Source of the DNA: Planctomycetaceae bacterium
GTDB lineage: Bacteria; Planctomycetota; Planctomycetia; Planctomycetales; Planctomycetaceae
Length of the DNA stretch: 64,000 nucleotides
Reading direction: 5' to 3'
Assembly: GCA_021732995.1 (NCBI GenBank)
Contig: JAKFWA010000028.1
Span: forward strand, 110,177-174,176
The position numbers were made by a program, and so were the translations under genes. The notes under the pieces were generated by a model that did no database searches, was not told the DNA's origin, and worked only from the letters and a program-made list of their open reading frames with translations. This document shows, in pieces, positions 27,292-37,128 of this stretch (the stretch's first letter is position 1; the number at the start of each line of letters is the position of its first letter).

Positions 27292-29454
27292 ATGGTTTTC
27301 TGGCGTGCGCTGGTCGCGTTGGCGGCTTTGATGATTTCTTCGGCGGTGTTGGCTGCCGATGCGGCCGTGTCGTTCGTGAATGATGTGCAGCCCATTCTGA
27401 CGAAGCTGGGGTGCAATCAGGGTGCCTGCCACGGAGCCCAATACGGGCAGGGCGGTTTCAAGCTGTCGCTGCGGGCGTTTGATGACCCGGCGGACTATGT
27501 CGCTCTGGTTCGTGGGGCTTATGGGCGCCGCGTGCATGCGACTGATCCCACGCAGAGCCTGTTGTTGGCCAAACCGCTGATGGACGTGCCGCACAGTGGT
27601 GGTCGCCGCATGGTCAAGGACTCGTGGCAGCACCAGATGCTGCTGCGTTGGTTGAAGGAAGGGGCGTCCGGACCAACGCCACAGGATCGCAAACTCAAGA
27701 CGGTGGTGGTGACTCCGACCGAGTCCGTGCTGCAACCTGGGCAGACAGTAACCGTCACTGCGAAGGCTGTTTACGAGGACGGGTTTGAAGAGCCGATCGA
27801 CCAGAAGGCTTCCATCGACAGCATGAACACGTCGGTTGCTGAGATGGCTCCGGATGGTCAAGTACGAGCGACGGGGCAGGGCGAGACTGTCGTGATGGTG
27901 CGGTATCTTGGCACCGTCACGGTGAGTCGCATTGTGGTGCCGTATGGAACAGCTCAAGGCACGAAAGAGTTCGCGAAGAACAATTACATAGACGAGTTGT
28001 GGGTCGCGAAGTGGGAGAAAACCGGCCTGTCGCCGACCGCGTTGTGTACCGATGAAGAATTCCTGCGTCGCATTTACATCAACACGATTGCCACGTTGCC
28101 GACTCCCGACGAAGTGCGCGCGTTTCTGGCAGACGCTGATCCTGACAAACGCAACAAAGCCATCGACAAGGTGCTCAATCGCCCTGAGTACGTCGATTAC
28201 TGGAGCTATAAGTGGGGCGATCTACTGAAGAACAATCGGAACTCGCAGCAGAAGAAGGGCATGTGGTCGTTTCATAACTGGCTGCGAGCCAGCTTTCGTG
28301 ACAACAAGCCGATGGACCAGTTCATCACCGAGATCATCACGGCGGTGGGCAGCCCCTTTCAGAACGGTCCGGCCAACTTCTTCAGCAATGGTTATCAGGA
28401 TGAGTGGACCGAAGCGACGGCTCAGACGTTTTTGGGTGTGCGGTTGCAGTGTGCGAAGTGTCATCATCATCCGTGGGAGAACATCTCGCAGACCGACTAC
28501 CACAGCCTGAAGGCGTACTTCGCGCGGATTGGCAAGAAGTCGTCCTGGGAATTCGGCGTGCAGGGCGGCGAGTTCGTGATCTTCGTCAACGAGAACGGTG
28601 AAGTTGGTCATCCTCGCACGGGCCAGATTCTCCCCGCGAAACCGCTGTTTAGCCCACCAGCTGACGATCCGGTCGATCGTCGTCGTGCGCTGGCGAAGTG
28701 GATGACGGATAAATCGAACCTCGTACCTGCGCGGAACATCGTGAACCGTTACTGGGCTTACTACTACGGTCGCGGCCTGGTGATGCCGATTGATGATATG
28801 CGCGTGACCAATCCGGCGTCGAATCCAGAGTTGTTGGATGCTCTGGCCAAAGACCTCATCGAGCACAACTACGACATCAAGCATGTGCTGCGCACGATCA
28901 TGCGGTCGCGGACGTATCAGCTCAGCGCCGCCGAACATCCGGCCAGCCGCGTGGATGGCGACGACAAGTACTTCACGCACTATCTGCCGACGCGACTGAG
29001 TGCCGAACAACTTCTGGATGCCGTCGACTACGCTTGCGGTACCAGTGAGAAGTTCAACGAACTGCCGCCTGGTTTTCGAGCGATCTCGCTACCCGACTCG
29101 AACGTGCCGAACGAGTTCCTCGACGTCTTCGGTCGTCCGCGTCGCGCCGTGAACTGCGAGTGCGAGCGCAGTGCGACGCCGAGCATGTCTCAGGCGTTGC
29201 TGATGATCAGTGGCGGATTGATCAATCGAAAGATTGCCGATAGCAATGGCTACATCGGGCAACTGGTGAAGGCGAACACTCCCGCCGAAAAGGCCATTGA
29301 AGAAATCTACCTGCGAACGGTTTCAAGGATGCCGACCGCGGAAGAACGCACCGCCGCGCTGGCTGAGATTTCGCAGGCCACGTCACCGCAAGAGGGCTAC
29401 GAAGATCTGTTGTGGACGTTGCTCAACACACGCGAGTTTCAATTCAACCATTAG
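27292..29454 (+). CDS. Secreted haem-type DUF1549/DUF1553 protein with Ig-like domain
   Basis: A 720-residue exported protein. The signal peptide is LVALAALMISSAVLAAD. The N-terminal PSCyt-like domain has GCNQGACHG (C41, C46, H47), a CX4CH spacing instead of CxxCH. An Ig-like Big_2 domain follows at about 145-220 (VVVTPTESVLQPGQTVTVTA). DUF1549 comes next (TLPTPDEVRAFLADADP; CAKCHHHPWEN), then DUF1553 (LVPARNIVNRYWAYYYGRGL to the C-terminus). The role is not proven; it is probably an extracytoplasmic redox or degradative protein. The ATG at 27292 has AGGAG 7 bases upstream. A strong bidirectional terminator lies 37 bases after the stop. Confidence 0.92.
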   Translation: MVFWRALVALAALMISSAVLAADAAVSFVNDVQPILTKLGCNQGACHGAQYGQGGFKLSLRAFDDPADYVALVRGAYGRRVHATDPTQSLLLAKPLMDVPHSGGRRMVKDSWQHQMLLRWLKEGASGPTPQDRKLKTVVVTPTESVLQPGQTVTVTAKAVYEDGFEEPIDQKASIDSMNTSVAEMAPDGQVRATGQGETVVMVRYLGTVTVSRIVVPYGTAQGTKEFAKNNYIDELWVAKWEKTGLSPTALCTDEEFLRRIYINTIATLPTPDEVRAFLADADPDKRNKAIDKVLNRPEYVDYWSYKWGDLLKNNRNSQQKKGMWSFHNWLRASFRDNKPMDQFITEIITAVGSPFQNGPANFFSNGYQDEWTEATAQTFLGVRLQCAKCHHHPWENISQTDYHSLKAYFARIGKKSSWEFGVQGGEFVIFVNENGEVGHPRTGQILPAKPLFSPPADDPVDRRRALAKWMTDKSNLVPARNIVNRYWAYYYGRGLVMPIDDMRVTNPASNPELLDALAKDLIEHNYDIKHVLRTIMRSRTYQLSAAEHPASRVDGDDKYFTHYLPTRLSAEQLLDAVDYACGTSEKFNELPPGFRAISLPDSNVPNEFLDVFGRPRRAVNCECERSATPSMSQALLMISGGLINRKIADSNGYIGQLVKANTPAEKAIEEIYLRTVSRMPTAEERTAALAEISQATSPQEGYEDLLWTLLNTREFQFNH

Positions 29455-29491
29455 CGTCCATGAGCGGTTAGGTCAGTAATGTCGATCAATG

Positions 29492-29523
29492 AAAAAGCCT
29501 CCGAGAGATCTCGGAGGCTTTTT
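29492..29523. terminator. Bidirectional intrinsic terminator
   Basis: A perfect inverted repeat: AAAAAGCCTCCGAGA pairs with TCTCGGAGGCTTTTT. The U-run follows the stem in both directions. It lies between the convergent DUF1553 gene and the acidic HTH gene. Confidence 0.9.
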
Positions 29524-29565
29524 CATGATTGGACCAATTGGGCACGGGCCCGGGGTTTGAATCGT

Positions 29566-31452
29566 CTACTTGGGCAGGTTCGAAATCAACGGCCCGGCAA
29601 CGACACCATACTCACCGGCGCGCCACAGGTTCCGGACCAGGTCGAACATGACGCCAGCACAGATGAGCATGCAGATCGCTGAAATCAGCGTCATCGCGAA
29701 GACCGGGCCGCCCCATTCATGTTCAACGGCGACAGCGCGACCAACAGCTGGTGCCGCGAATTCAGACTGACTTTCACCGCCGGACGAGAAGCTTTCTTCG
29801 AAGTCGTCTTCGTCGGCCATGAAGTCTTCGCCGGCGTCTTCGAGCTCATCGTCTTCGCCAACGATGTCATCGTCTTCATCGCCCGCGTCATCGAATTCTT
29901 CGCCGGCATCCAGGTCGAAGGTTTCATCGGCGTGCTCTTTGACCGGTTCCTTCTTCTTGACCATCGTTGCCGTACGGTCGTCAGCCTCTTCTTCGTCATC
30001 GAAGAGCAGCACGCTGGTGTCCGTCGCTCCGCTGTCGCCTTCGAGAGCTCCGAGTTCAAAGTCTGTGTCGCCGGACTCGGACATATCGTCATTGCCGCCC
30101 TTCATGGCGGGGATGGCGACGAGTGTTTCGGAATCGGCGTCGGTCTTGCGTTTTGGTTTGTCTTTATCTTTGCCTTTACCCGCGCCCTTCTTGGCGAGTG
30201 GAATCGTGGCTTCCATGCTGGCCGAGTCGAGCGACAGACCGCTGTCGTCAGGCAGGTCCAGCGCGATTCCGCTGTCGCCACCGAGGTCCAGCGATATGCC
30301 TTCGTCGTCTTCGTCGATGGCCAGCGAGATATCGCTGTCAGTGCCGCTATCCAATGCGATACCGCTGTCGGTCGCGATGTCCAGCGAGATACCGCTGCCG
30401 CTATCCAGCGAGATGCCGCTGTCGCCACCCGCATCGAGCTTGATGCCGCTGGCTTCGCCAAGCATCAGGGCGCCTTCGCCGGACAGGTCTTCGTCGTCGT
30501 CATCATTGAAGATCGTGGCCGATCTCTTGTTGCCGCCGGACAGGCTCACGTCGCTATCGCTATCAGGACGACCGCCCTTTTTCGGAGGCAGCAATCGCAC
30601 GTCGCTGTCCGAGTGGGACTGCACCAGCTTCACATCGCTGTCGGAGTCCGTCTTGATCAGACGTACGTCGCTGTCGCTGGCTGGATCGAGCTTGGTGGGC
30701 GTCGTCTTCCCGAGCAATCGCACGTCGCTGTCTGACTTGTCACTAGAGAGCAGGATTTCCTGGCTGGAGTCTTCGAGCGAGTCGTCATCGAGATCAACGG
30801 CAAGACGCACGTCGCTGTCGGAATCGCCGAGCGTACGGATCGAGTCGCCGCTTTCGTCTTCATCGTCGTCGTCGAGAGCGAGGACCATGTCCTGGCTCGA
30901 ATCGCCGAAGGAAATCGGAATGTCCGCGCTGCTGTTGCCTTCGTCGCTGGAGTCAGAATCCGAGAGCTGAATCTCGTGGCTGGAATCGCCGAACGAAACC
31001 GGAATGTCCTGGCTGGAATCAGAACCGACGTCCGAAATTGTGCCATCACCGCCGGTGATGTCGCTGTCGAGGACCAGTCGCACGCCGCTGTCGGAAGCAC
31101 CTTCATCTTCGCCGAAAGGCAACGTGTCGCCCTTGGTCAGGACGTTGCTGTCGCCCTTGCGGATGATGGTGGGCTGCTCGCCGATGTCATCGCCATCACT
31201 GCCGTGGACGTTTGAGTCATCGTCGAAGCTGAGCGTCAGCGCGGGTTTTTCTTCCGCCAGAATCGGAATGTCCGGGTTGGAATCCACCTGGCGTTCGCGC
31301 GCAAAGGTCTCCAGATCTTCTTCGCGGAACTTCCAATTTCCGCGGTCAGCGAACCCGCGCACCTTGCCCGCTTCGCGAGCCTTTTTCAGATCGGCCTGCG
31401 TGATTCCGAGCTGTGTAGCGGCTTCTTCAAGACTCAGATACTTCTTTGCCAT
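29566..31452 (-). CDS. Xis/MerR-like HTH protein with acidic Ser/Asp repeats and C-terminal TM
   Basis: A 628-residue protein. Residues 1-55 are an excisionase/MerR-type helix-turn-helix with the wing-like RGFADRGNWKFREEDL. Residues 70-550 are extremely acidic low-complexity sequence: repeats of SDSDVRL/SDSDVKL, SSQDIPVSFGDSS and DSGISLDSGSGI, then Asp/Glu-rich tracts. One hydrophobic segment near the C-terminus (about 585-606, MTLISAICMLICAGVM) should anchor it, leaving HTH and repeats in the cytoplasm. I know of no tested function for this arrangement. It could tether DNA to the membrane, act as a scaffold, or sense through phosphorylation of the many Ser; all are inference. It is monocistronic, and there are no phage genes nearby. 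Confidence 0.86.
   Translation of the reverse strand: MAKKYLSLEEAATQLGITQADLKKAREAGKVRGFADRGNWKFREEDLETFARERQVDSNPDIPILAEEKPALTLSFDDDSNVHGSDGDDIGEQPTIIRKGDSNVLTKGDTLPFGEDEGASDSGVRLVLDSDITGGDGTISDVGSDSSQDIPVSFGDSSHEIQLSDSDSSDEGNSSADIPISFGDSSQDMVLALDDDDEDESGDSIRTLGDSDSDVRLAVDLDDDSLEDSSQEILLSSDKSDSDVRLLGKTTPTKLDPASDSDVRLIKTDSDSDVKLVQSHSDSDVRLLPPKKGGRPDSDSDVSLSGGNKRSATIFNDDDDEDLSGEGALMLGEASGIKLDAGGDSGISLDSGSGISLDIATDSGIALDSGTDSDISLAIDEDDEGISLDLGGDSGIALDLPDDSGLSLDSASMEATIPLAKKGAGKGKDKDKPKRKTDADSETLVAIPAMKGGNDDMSESGDTDFELGALEGDSGATDTSVLLFDDEEEADDRTATMVKKKEPVKEHADETFDLDAGEEFDDAGDEDDDIVGEDDELEDAGEDFMADEDDFEESFSSGGESQSEFAAPAVGRAVAVEHEWGGPVFAMTLISAICMLICAGVMFDLVRNLWRAGEYGVVAGPLISNLPK
30222..31110 (-). 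repeat. Coding repeat array (SDSDVRL / DSGISLD units)
   Basis: Inside the acidic HTH gene, units coding SDSDVRL recur at 30540-31110 and DSGISLD-type units recur with a period of about 30-36 bases at 30222-30450. Near-identical DNA units allow slippage, so copy number may differ between strains. Confidence 0.65.
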
Positions 31453-31955
31453 GAGCGTCCGGACCTGAACAAGATAGTTGCGAAAAGCCTGAAGATAACC
31501 CTGAGGATAACCTTGAGGCAGGGCGTTTCAAATCACGTTTTCGACGTAGCCGGGAAACCGGCACTCACAGTGCAGACCGCCCCTCCTACGTCATGCAGAG
31601 ACTCACGTGGGAGCCTAACCGCTTCGGCAGGCTGCGGAGGCGGCCATTTGCTGGCCGCGAGTTAAAGGACTACCCTCGCTTTGCGACTCTGCGGACTTGT
31701 CAGATTGTTCTGAGAAGAACGGCGTTGAGTGAGAGTATGTGTCGCGGCGCACGGATCCAGAACCTCGTTAGAAGGCATACAATCGGACTGATCGGGACAA
31801 CTGGAGCGAACTGAAAACTCGGACTTTTGATCCGTCGCCTGGAGGTGAGGAACGGTCCGATTGATAACGCGATGCAATTCGGTTGATGGCGCTTTGGCCC
31901 CCGCGACAAAGGGCTCAACGGCAGGGCAGATCTGGCGACAGAGGAACTCGTTAGC
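31453..31955. other. 503-base divergent intergenic region
   Basis: The shared upstream region of the acidic HTH gene (-) and the NPCBM gene (+). I see no credible gene or tRNA. A 7-bp hairpin GCGGCCA/TGGCCGC lies at 31640-31658. GAGGAAC just before 31956 is the ribosome site of the + strand gene. Confidence 0.5.
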
Positions 31956-34934
31956 ATGACGAACAGACGACGGGACGATTCAATCCGCGAACAGTTCTTT
32001 CGGTGCTGGCTCGCTGCCTGCTTGAGCCTGTTGGCGACCGCGATGCTGGTGACGACACAGGCGGCCGACATCTTTCCCCCCGAGCAAAGATTCGCCGGAA
32101 TGCTGTCGGACGGCGCGCGTGTCTTCGCGGACAAGCCTGCCGAATGGGGCGACGAATCGAATCAGCCCAAGCTGGCCGGATTGGCTGTCTTTGACGCCGG
32201 ACGACCCTTCCGGTGGGTCATTGATCAGGCTGTGTCGCCGAGTGCTGAACCGGCCAGCTACGTGGAATTCTTCGGTGGCGATCGCCTGCCTGGTCAGGTC
32301 ACCGACTTCGTGCCATCGCAGACAGATTCATTTGAAAACGTCGGCGAGTATTTAACCGTCGAGCAGACCATCAGCATCGATCTGCCGAATACGTCGCCCT
32401 CAACGTTCGTGCGTGTCTCAACGGATTGGCTGCGGCGGATTGTCTGGGAGAAAGTGCCCGGGCGTCCGCATGACTATCGACCGGGAACGGCAGTGTTGCG
32501 AGATGGCAGCCAGCATCCTTTCAAAGCCGTTCGGTGGGCGAAGGGAGCCGTCGCGCTGCTCACGGATGAAGGCATTAAATCTCTGTTTCTGTCTCAATTG
32601 GCTGAGCTGCACTTTCCTCAACGCGGCCCGTGGGATTGTTACTTCGAACAACTGGGAGCGCTGTCGCCTGATCTGACGGCGCGATTGATGCAGATTGAAA
32701 CCGGCGAGGGATTACGTCTGACGAGTTCGACGCTGCGCTACAAAGCTCAGCATTACGGGGATCGCGGCAAACCCGAAGACTGGTATCCACTGTTTCAGCC
32801 AGCCTGGAGTCTGGACCCGCTCATCATCCCCTTTCGAGTGATTCGCGAGTGGCGTTTTTTCGTTCCTCAAGAGCCGCCGCTGACGCTGTTTGATCCGGCG
32901 GTGACTCGCAGCAAGCCGGTGTTCAGCGGTGGTTGGCATCCGCGGACGAACCGTAACGTGCAAGGTGAGTCCTTGCGGGCGGGCAAGCTGCTGTTTGGCT
33001 GGGGTTTTGGAGTGCATGCGCCGACGGAACTGGATCTGGCGCTGCATCCGGTCGTCAGTGGTTTCCGAGTGCAAAGCGGATTGGATCAGATCATCCGTCG
33101 CGGTGGTTGCGTGAAGTCGGTGGTGGCGATGTCGAACAACGTGGCAGCGCCGTTGCATCAGAGCGATGTGCTGATCGGCCCGGATGTTGTTGTCGATACG
33201 AATTGGCTGAGTGTCGTGCCGCCTGCGGATGCGACCGCGACATTGAAGCTGATTGCCGACCCGATGATTGCTGCTCGTCCGGCGGGGGCGGATCCGTTTG
33301 ATGTGCGCGACTGCCTCGACTGGCTCGAACCGCAATGGCGTTTGAACCCAGACAAGCTGCGCGAAGAGGTTGCTTCGCGACTCGTAAAACGACTGCCAGC
33401 ATTGCGCGAGTGGTCGATTACGAATCGGATTGATGCGGCTTCCGCACCGCAGCCGAGTGGTCCGGGCCCGATCGTGAAGCTGAGTACCTTCTGGGACAAC
33501 CTGATTCCGGAGGATGCGTACTACCGAATCGATTTCGAACCGGTGGATAAGTTCGTTGTGCTGAGCCGTAAGCTGACGATCGGCAAGGATGATCGCTGGC
33601 TGGCTCTGACGGTGACTCGTCGTCCGAACGGCACGACGCCAGCGCGTCTGCAGGTGCGGGCGAACGGAGTGGCGATTGGTGAGGGGATTGTTCCGGAACG
33701 CCCGAATCGGGCTCAGCCTGATCCTGTGTTACTGTCGGTCAAGGACCTGCAGGGCAAGGCGGTTGACCTGACGGTCATTCTGATGGCCGAGGGCAACCAG
33801 TCGAGTGTGGATTGGCGTGGAGCGCGGTTGCTACCACATCATCCGGGGTTGGTGCGGCTCTTTGATGAGGGTGACGACGAGTTCCTGAATGCACTCAATG
33901 AAGGCGAAGGAACGGCCAGCCTTTCGACTGATGAGAAGCAACTGGGCAAAGCGTCGTTGAAAGTGACCGAAGGCGATCGTGGTAGCAGTCGATTGCCGGG
34001 CTTCGAGTTCAACATTGCCGAGACACCGAAGCTCGGTGAGTACCGTTACATCCGCTTCGCCTGGAAGAAGGTTGGGGGAACGGAAATTGGTCTGCAGATC
34101 GCTCACAACGGCCAACTGGGTGTGCTGACGGACGGAAGGAAACCGGCTCAACCATTTTCCCAGAAGGGATTGGCGAGTCGTCGCTCGACGCCGCCCGATA
34201 ATCGTGGCGCGGCACTCGGTTACCAGTACGACATCAGTACCGATCCGAAGCCGCAGCAGCCTGTGCTGCGTCTGGAGAAGAAGATCTCGGGCCAGTGGGA
34301 AGCTCATACGCGAGACGTCTTCGGCGAGTTCGGTCGTTTTCAGATCACCGGTTTGGGATTCCGCTGCCCCAACGGAGATGCGGCTTACTTCGACGGTATT
34401 TACCTGGCTCGGAGCCAGCAGGATTTCAACTGGATGAGCGAATGGACCGATGTGGTTCGCCCCGAGACGCCCAACACGGACCCGAATGTGCTGGTCTCAG
34501 CGAACCAGCAGTGGGAATACAGTTCGGTGCTGTCGAAGGTTGCTCCCCAATTCACGACCGACGCTTCGCTGGACGCGGTGCGGCAGATGAAGGCCATTGC
34601 TGGCAGAGAAGCGGTGCGCACTCATCCTCCGGCTCAAGGCAAGCCTTGCGTGCTGCGATCGCCGCTATCCGTGCCCGCAGGCAAGAAGACCGTGTTGAAG
34701 TTGAGCTGCGCTCGCCGTTCTGACGGCGATTGGCAACTGGCGGTCGTCGCCGAAGGGCAGGACTTGCTGCGCGTCATGATCGATGCCAATACCGCCGCCA
34801 GTGGTTGGGCGAGTCACGAAGTTGATCTCAGCCGTTTTGCGGGCAAAAACATCGTGCTGGAAGTGCACAACAATCCGAACAGTTGGCCGAACGAAGACGC
34901 CTATTGGGGCTCGGTGAAAGTAGAGACGCAATAG
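31956..34934 (+). CDS. Large exported protein with NPCBM-like domain
   Basis: A 992-residue exported protein. The signal peptide is WLAACLSLLATAMLVTTQAAD. A region near residues 310-440 resembles an NPCBM (novel putative carbohydrate-binding) domain: GWGFGVHAPTELDLALHP, then SGFRVQSGLDQ and a Val-rich strand. The rest holds several beta-rich segments, including a jelly-roll-like C-terminus (EVDLSRFAGKNIVLEVHNN). No enzymatic motif is recognised. It may bind polysaccharide at the cell surface. The ATG at 31956 has GAGGAAC well placed upstream. Its stop lies 18 bases from the stop of the convergent nadE. Confidence 0.85.
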   Translation: MTNRRRDDSIREQFFRCWLAACLSLLATAMLVTTQAADIFPPEQRFAGMLSDGARVFADKPAEWGDESNQPKLAGLAVFDAGRPFRWVIDQAVSPSAEPASYVEFFGGDRLPGQVTDFVPSQTDSFENVGEYLTVEQTISIDLPNTSPSTFVRVSTDWLRRIVWEKVPGRPHDYRPGTAVLRDGSQHPFKAVRWAKGAVALLTDEGIKSLFLSQLAELHFPQRGPWDCYFEQLGALSPDLTARLMQIETGEGLRLTSSTLRYKAQHYGDRGKPEDWYPLFQPAWSLDPLIIPFRVIREWRFFVPQEPPLTLFDPAVTRSKPVFSGGWHPRTNRNVQGESLRAGKLLFGWGFGVHAPTELDLALHPVVSGFRVQSGLDQIIRRGGCVKSVVAMSNNVAAPLHQSDVLIGPDVVVDTNWLSVVPPADATATLKLIADPMIAARPAGADPFDVRDCLDWLEPQWRLNPDKLREEVASRLVKRLPALREWSITNRIDAASAPQPSGPGPIVKLSTFWDNLIPEDAYYRIDFEPVDKFVVLSRKLTIGKDDRWLALTVTRRPNGTTPARLQVRANGVAIGEGIVPERPNRAQPDPVLLSVKDLQGKAVDLTVILMAEGNQSSVDWRGARLLPHHPGLVRLFDEGDDEFLNALNEGEGTASLSTDEKQLGKASLKVTEGDRGSSRLPGFEFNIAETPKLGEYRYIRFAWKKVGGTEIGLQIAHNGQLGVLTDGRKPAQPFSQKGLASRRSTPPDNRGAALGYQYDISTDPKPQQPVLRLEKKISGQWEAHTRDVFGEFGRFQITGLGFRCPNGDAAYFDGIYLARSQQDFNWMSEWTDVVRPETPNTDPNVLVSANQQWEYSSVLSKVAPQFTTDASLDAVRQMKAIAGREAVRTHPPAQGKPCVLRSPLSVPAGKKTVLKLSCARRSDGDWQLAVVAEGQDLLRVMIDANTAASGWASHEVDLSRFAGKNIVLEVHNNPNSWPNEDAYWGSVKVETQ

Positions 34935-34952
34935 TCGCTGATTGTTCCGCTG

Positions 34953-36617
34953 CTATGTGAACTCGAACCGTGCGGCGATGGGCATGCGGCGGCCGCTGCC
35001 GAAGGCACGAGTGGAGAGCTTGATACCCGGCGGCATCTGACGGCGCTTGAATTCGTTGCGGTCCAGTTTCGTCGCGACCCACCGCACGACATCGGGCGGA
35101 TAGCTGAGACTCAACTGCGCGACGGACTCTTCGCGTTCGATCAGGCCTTCCAGAATCGCATCCAGGACGGGGTAGGGCGGCAGCGTGTCCTGGTCAAACT
35201 GGTTCGGAGCCAACTCGGCGCTCGGAGCCTTGGTGATGGTGCTCACAGGGATGACCTCGCGGCCCTCACGTTTGGCGTTGATGTACTCCGAAATGGCGTA
35301 CACGTCGCGCTTGTAGAGGTCGCTCAGCACAGCGAAGCCGCCGCACATGTCCCCGTAGAGCGTGCAGTAGCCGACGGCGAGTTCGCTCTTGTTGCCGGTT
35401 GCTAACGCAATCCAGCCGTGACGATTGCTGCGGGTCATCACGAGGGCTCCACGAATGCGAGCCTGCAGGTTCTGATCGGCTAGTCCTTGAGGTTGGCTTG
35501 CCAGATCCGGGCCAATCGTCGGTGTCGCCTCGTACGCGCGATGCATGTCGTCGATCGGCACGATGGCGAAATCGACGCCGATGTTCTCGGCCAGTTTCCG
35601 TGCGTCATCAATGCTGTGCTGGCTGCTGTAGCGGCTGGGCATGGCGATTCCGTGCACATGCTGCGATCCGACGGCTTGGGCCGCGATGTAGCATGCCAGC
35701 GCGCTGTCGATGCCTCCTGAGAGGCCCAGCACACAGTCGGTGAAGCCCGACTTCCGGCAATAGTCTCGTAGTCCCAGCACGAGAGCATCGAGCAAGTCCG
35801 CCGCATGATGGGCGGTGGCGGCACTGGATGCAGAGTTCGAAGCCGCATCCAGATCGATCACTCGCAACTGGCTTTGGAAGCCGGGCAGGTGAGTGACGAG
35901 TTCACCGCGCGAGTTCATCGCGAAGCTGTTGCCGTCGAAGATCAGATCGTCGTTGCCGCCAACTTGATTCACGAAGATAAACGGGCGCTGCCACCGAGTC
36001 ACGTGGTGAGAAATCAACTCTGTGCGGCGGTGCGGCTTGTCGCGCTCAAACGGGCTTGCCGAGAGATTGATGAAGAGTTCCGCACCTTGCTGAGCGAGTT
36101 CGGCGACGGGGTCGGGCAGCCCCAGCGGGTCGTCGTGATACGGCGTTTCCGGTTGGCCCCACCAGGCGTCTTCGCAGATGTGAACACCGAGCTTGCAACC
36201 TCGAAACGTCAGTGGCTGCACTCGATCAGCGGGGCGGAAGTAGCGGCGTTCGTCGAACACGTCGTAGTTGGGCAGCAGCAGCTTCTGAACGGTTGCGGTT
36301 ATTGCTCCATCAGCGATGAGGCTGGCGGCGTTGGCCGTGCGTCCCGCAGGCACCCCGCTTTGACTCGGATGTCCTAACAGTACTCCCAGGCTACTAGGCA
36401 GTGACTTGGACAGATCTTGAACCGCTTGGTCACAAGCGGCCGCGAAGCCCTCACGGAGCAACAGGTCCTTAGGCGGATAGCCGCTGACGATCAACTCGGG
36501 GCAGACGAGCAGGTCCGCATCTTGCTGCTGAGCGGCTTCTGCCGCTTCCTGCACCAGCCGAACATTACCTCGCAGGTCACCTACGATGGGGTTGAGCTGG
36601 GCCAACGCAATTTTCAT
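34953..36617 (-). CDS. nadE: Glutamine-dependent NAD+ synthetase
   Basis: A 554-residue cytosolic enzyme that makes NAD from nicotinate adenine dinucleotide, ATP and glutamine. The N-terminal nitrilase-fold glutaminase shows its Glu-Lys-Cys triad: E41 ([11 protein letters not shown]), K112 (VQKLLLPNY), C148 ([10 protein letters not shown]). The C-terminal synthetase has the PP-loop LSGGIDSA (S300-S305) and [20 protein letters not shown]. Length fits the two-domain form. I chose the ATG at 36617, not GTG two codons upstream. The ribosome site is weak (GGA 9 bases before). It follows csrA on the same strand, but a terminator lies between them. Confidence 0.95.
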   Translation of the reverse strand: MKIALAQLNPIVGDLRGNVRLVQEAAEAAQQQDADLLVCPELIVSGYPPKDLLLREGFAAACDQAVQDLSKSLPSSLGVLLGHPSQSGVPAGRTANAASLIADGAITATVQKLLLPNYDVFDERRYFRPADRVQPLTFRGCKLGVHICEDAWWGQPETPYHDDPLGLPDPVAELAQQGAELFINLSASPFERDKPHRRTELISHHVTRWQRPFIFVNQVGGNDDLIFDGNSFAMNSRGELVTHLPGFQSQLRVIDLDAASNSASSAATAHHAADLLDALVLGLRDYCRKSGFTDCVLGLSGGIDSALACYIAAQAVGSQHVHGIAMPSRYSSQHSIDDARKLAENIGVDFAIVPIDDMHRAYEATPTIGPDLASQPQGLADQNLQARIRGALVMTRSNRHGWIALATGNKSELAVGYCTLYGDMCGGFAVLSDLYKRDVYAISEYINAKREGREVIPVSTITKAPSAELAPNQFDQDTLPPYPVLDAILEGLIEREESVAQLSLSYPPDVVRWVATKLDRNEFKRRQMPPGIKLSTRAFGSGRRMPIAARFEFT

Positions 36618-36737
36618 AACCACTGATCCATAGGCGGGACGAATTCCGACGATCGCGCGGCAGAGTCTGAAACCGAGTCATGCAGAAGGGAAGGCTGCCG
36701 ACTATACGGGGCTTGAGTCCCGCGGATTCAGGCCCAT

Positions 36738-36771
36738 CAAAAAACAAAACCCTCCGAGGTTTCGGAGGGTT
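36738..36771 (-). terminator. Intrinsic terminator of csrA
   Basis: On the minus strand, AACCCTCCGA pairs with TCGGAGGGTT around a short AACC loop, followed by a TTTTGTTTTTTG tail. It lies 60 bases after the csrA stop. Confidence 0.88.
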
Positions 36772-36830
36772 CATGTCAAATCTGAATTGTTTGCGGTGGC
36801 CTGGCTGAAGTTCGCCCCGCAACGCTCAGC

Positions 36831-37034
36831 TCACGACTGAGACTGGCCTTCAGCCTGTGGCGTGCGATTGTTCTCACGCTGAATGGCTTCATAGACCTCG
36901 CGGCGATGTACCGGTACTTCCTTCGGAGCTTCGATGCCCAGACGCACCTTGTCGCCTCGAATGTCGACCACGGTAATAACAATATTGTCGCCGATGATGA
37001 TGCTCTCATCGCGCTGTCGTGACAGGACCAACAT
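36831..37034 (-). CDS. csrA: Carbon storage regulator CsrA
   Basis: A 67-residue RNA-binding regulator. [32 protein letters not shown] and [13 protein letters not shown] are textbook CsrA. The conserved VHRREVY holds the RNA-binding Arg. CsrA binds GGA-containing hairpins in 5' leaders and alters translation of metabolism, motility and surface genes. GAAGGAG 8 bases before the ATG fixes the start; longer in-frame starts are unlikely. It is a stand-alone unit with its own terminator. No fliW or flagellar gene lies beside it in this window. The C-terminal 12 residues (Gln/Ser-rich) extend past the conserved core. Confidence 0.97.
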   Translation of the reverse strand: MLVLSRQRDESIIIGDNIVITVVDIRGDKVRLGIEAPKEVPVHRREVYEAIQRENNRTPQAEGQSQS

Positions 37035-37128
37035 CGTAGTGGCTCCTTCGCAATAATCGGGCTCAACCCGGGCCAGCCAGTTCGCCCGAGCTGTCCTAGC
37101 CCTGTGTTCTTCGTCGGCAGAATAAAAC

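Noticed and set aside
29566..29760. Idea that the Xis-like HTH protein marks a prophage
   Set aside because: No integrase, att repeat or phage gene nearby; the rest of the protein is an acidic repeat with a membrane helix.
29719..30970. Long plus-strand frames opposite the acidic HTH gene
   Set aside because: They arise from the repeated GAC/TCG codons read in reverse; one product is almost pure Ser and neither has a family match.
30222..31110. Regular repeats considered as a CRISPR array
   Set aside because: The repeats are in frame inside a coding region, diverged, and lack unique spacers.
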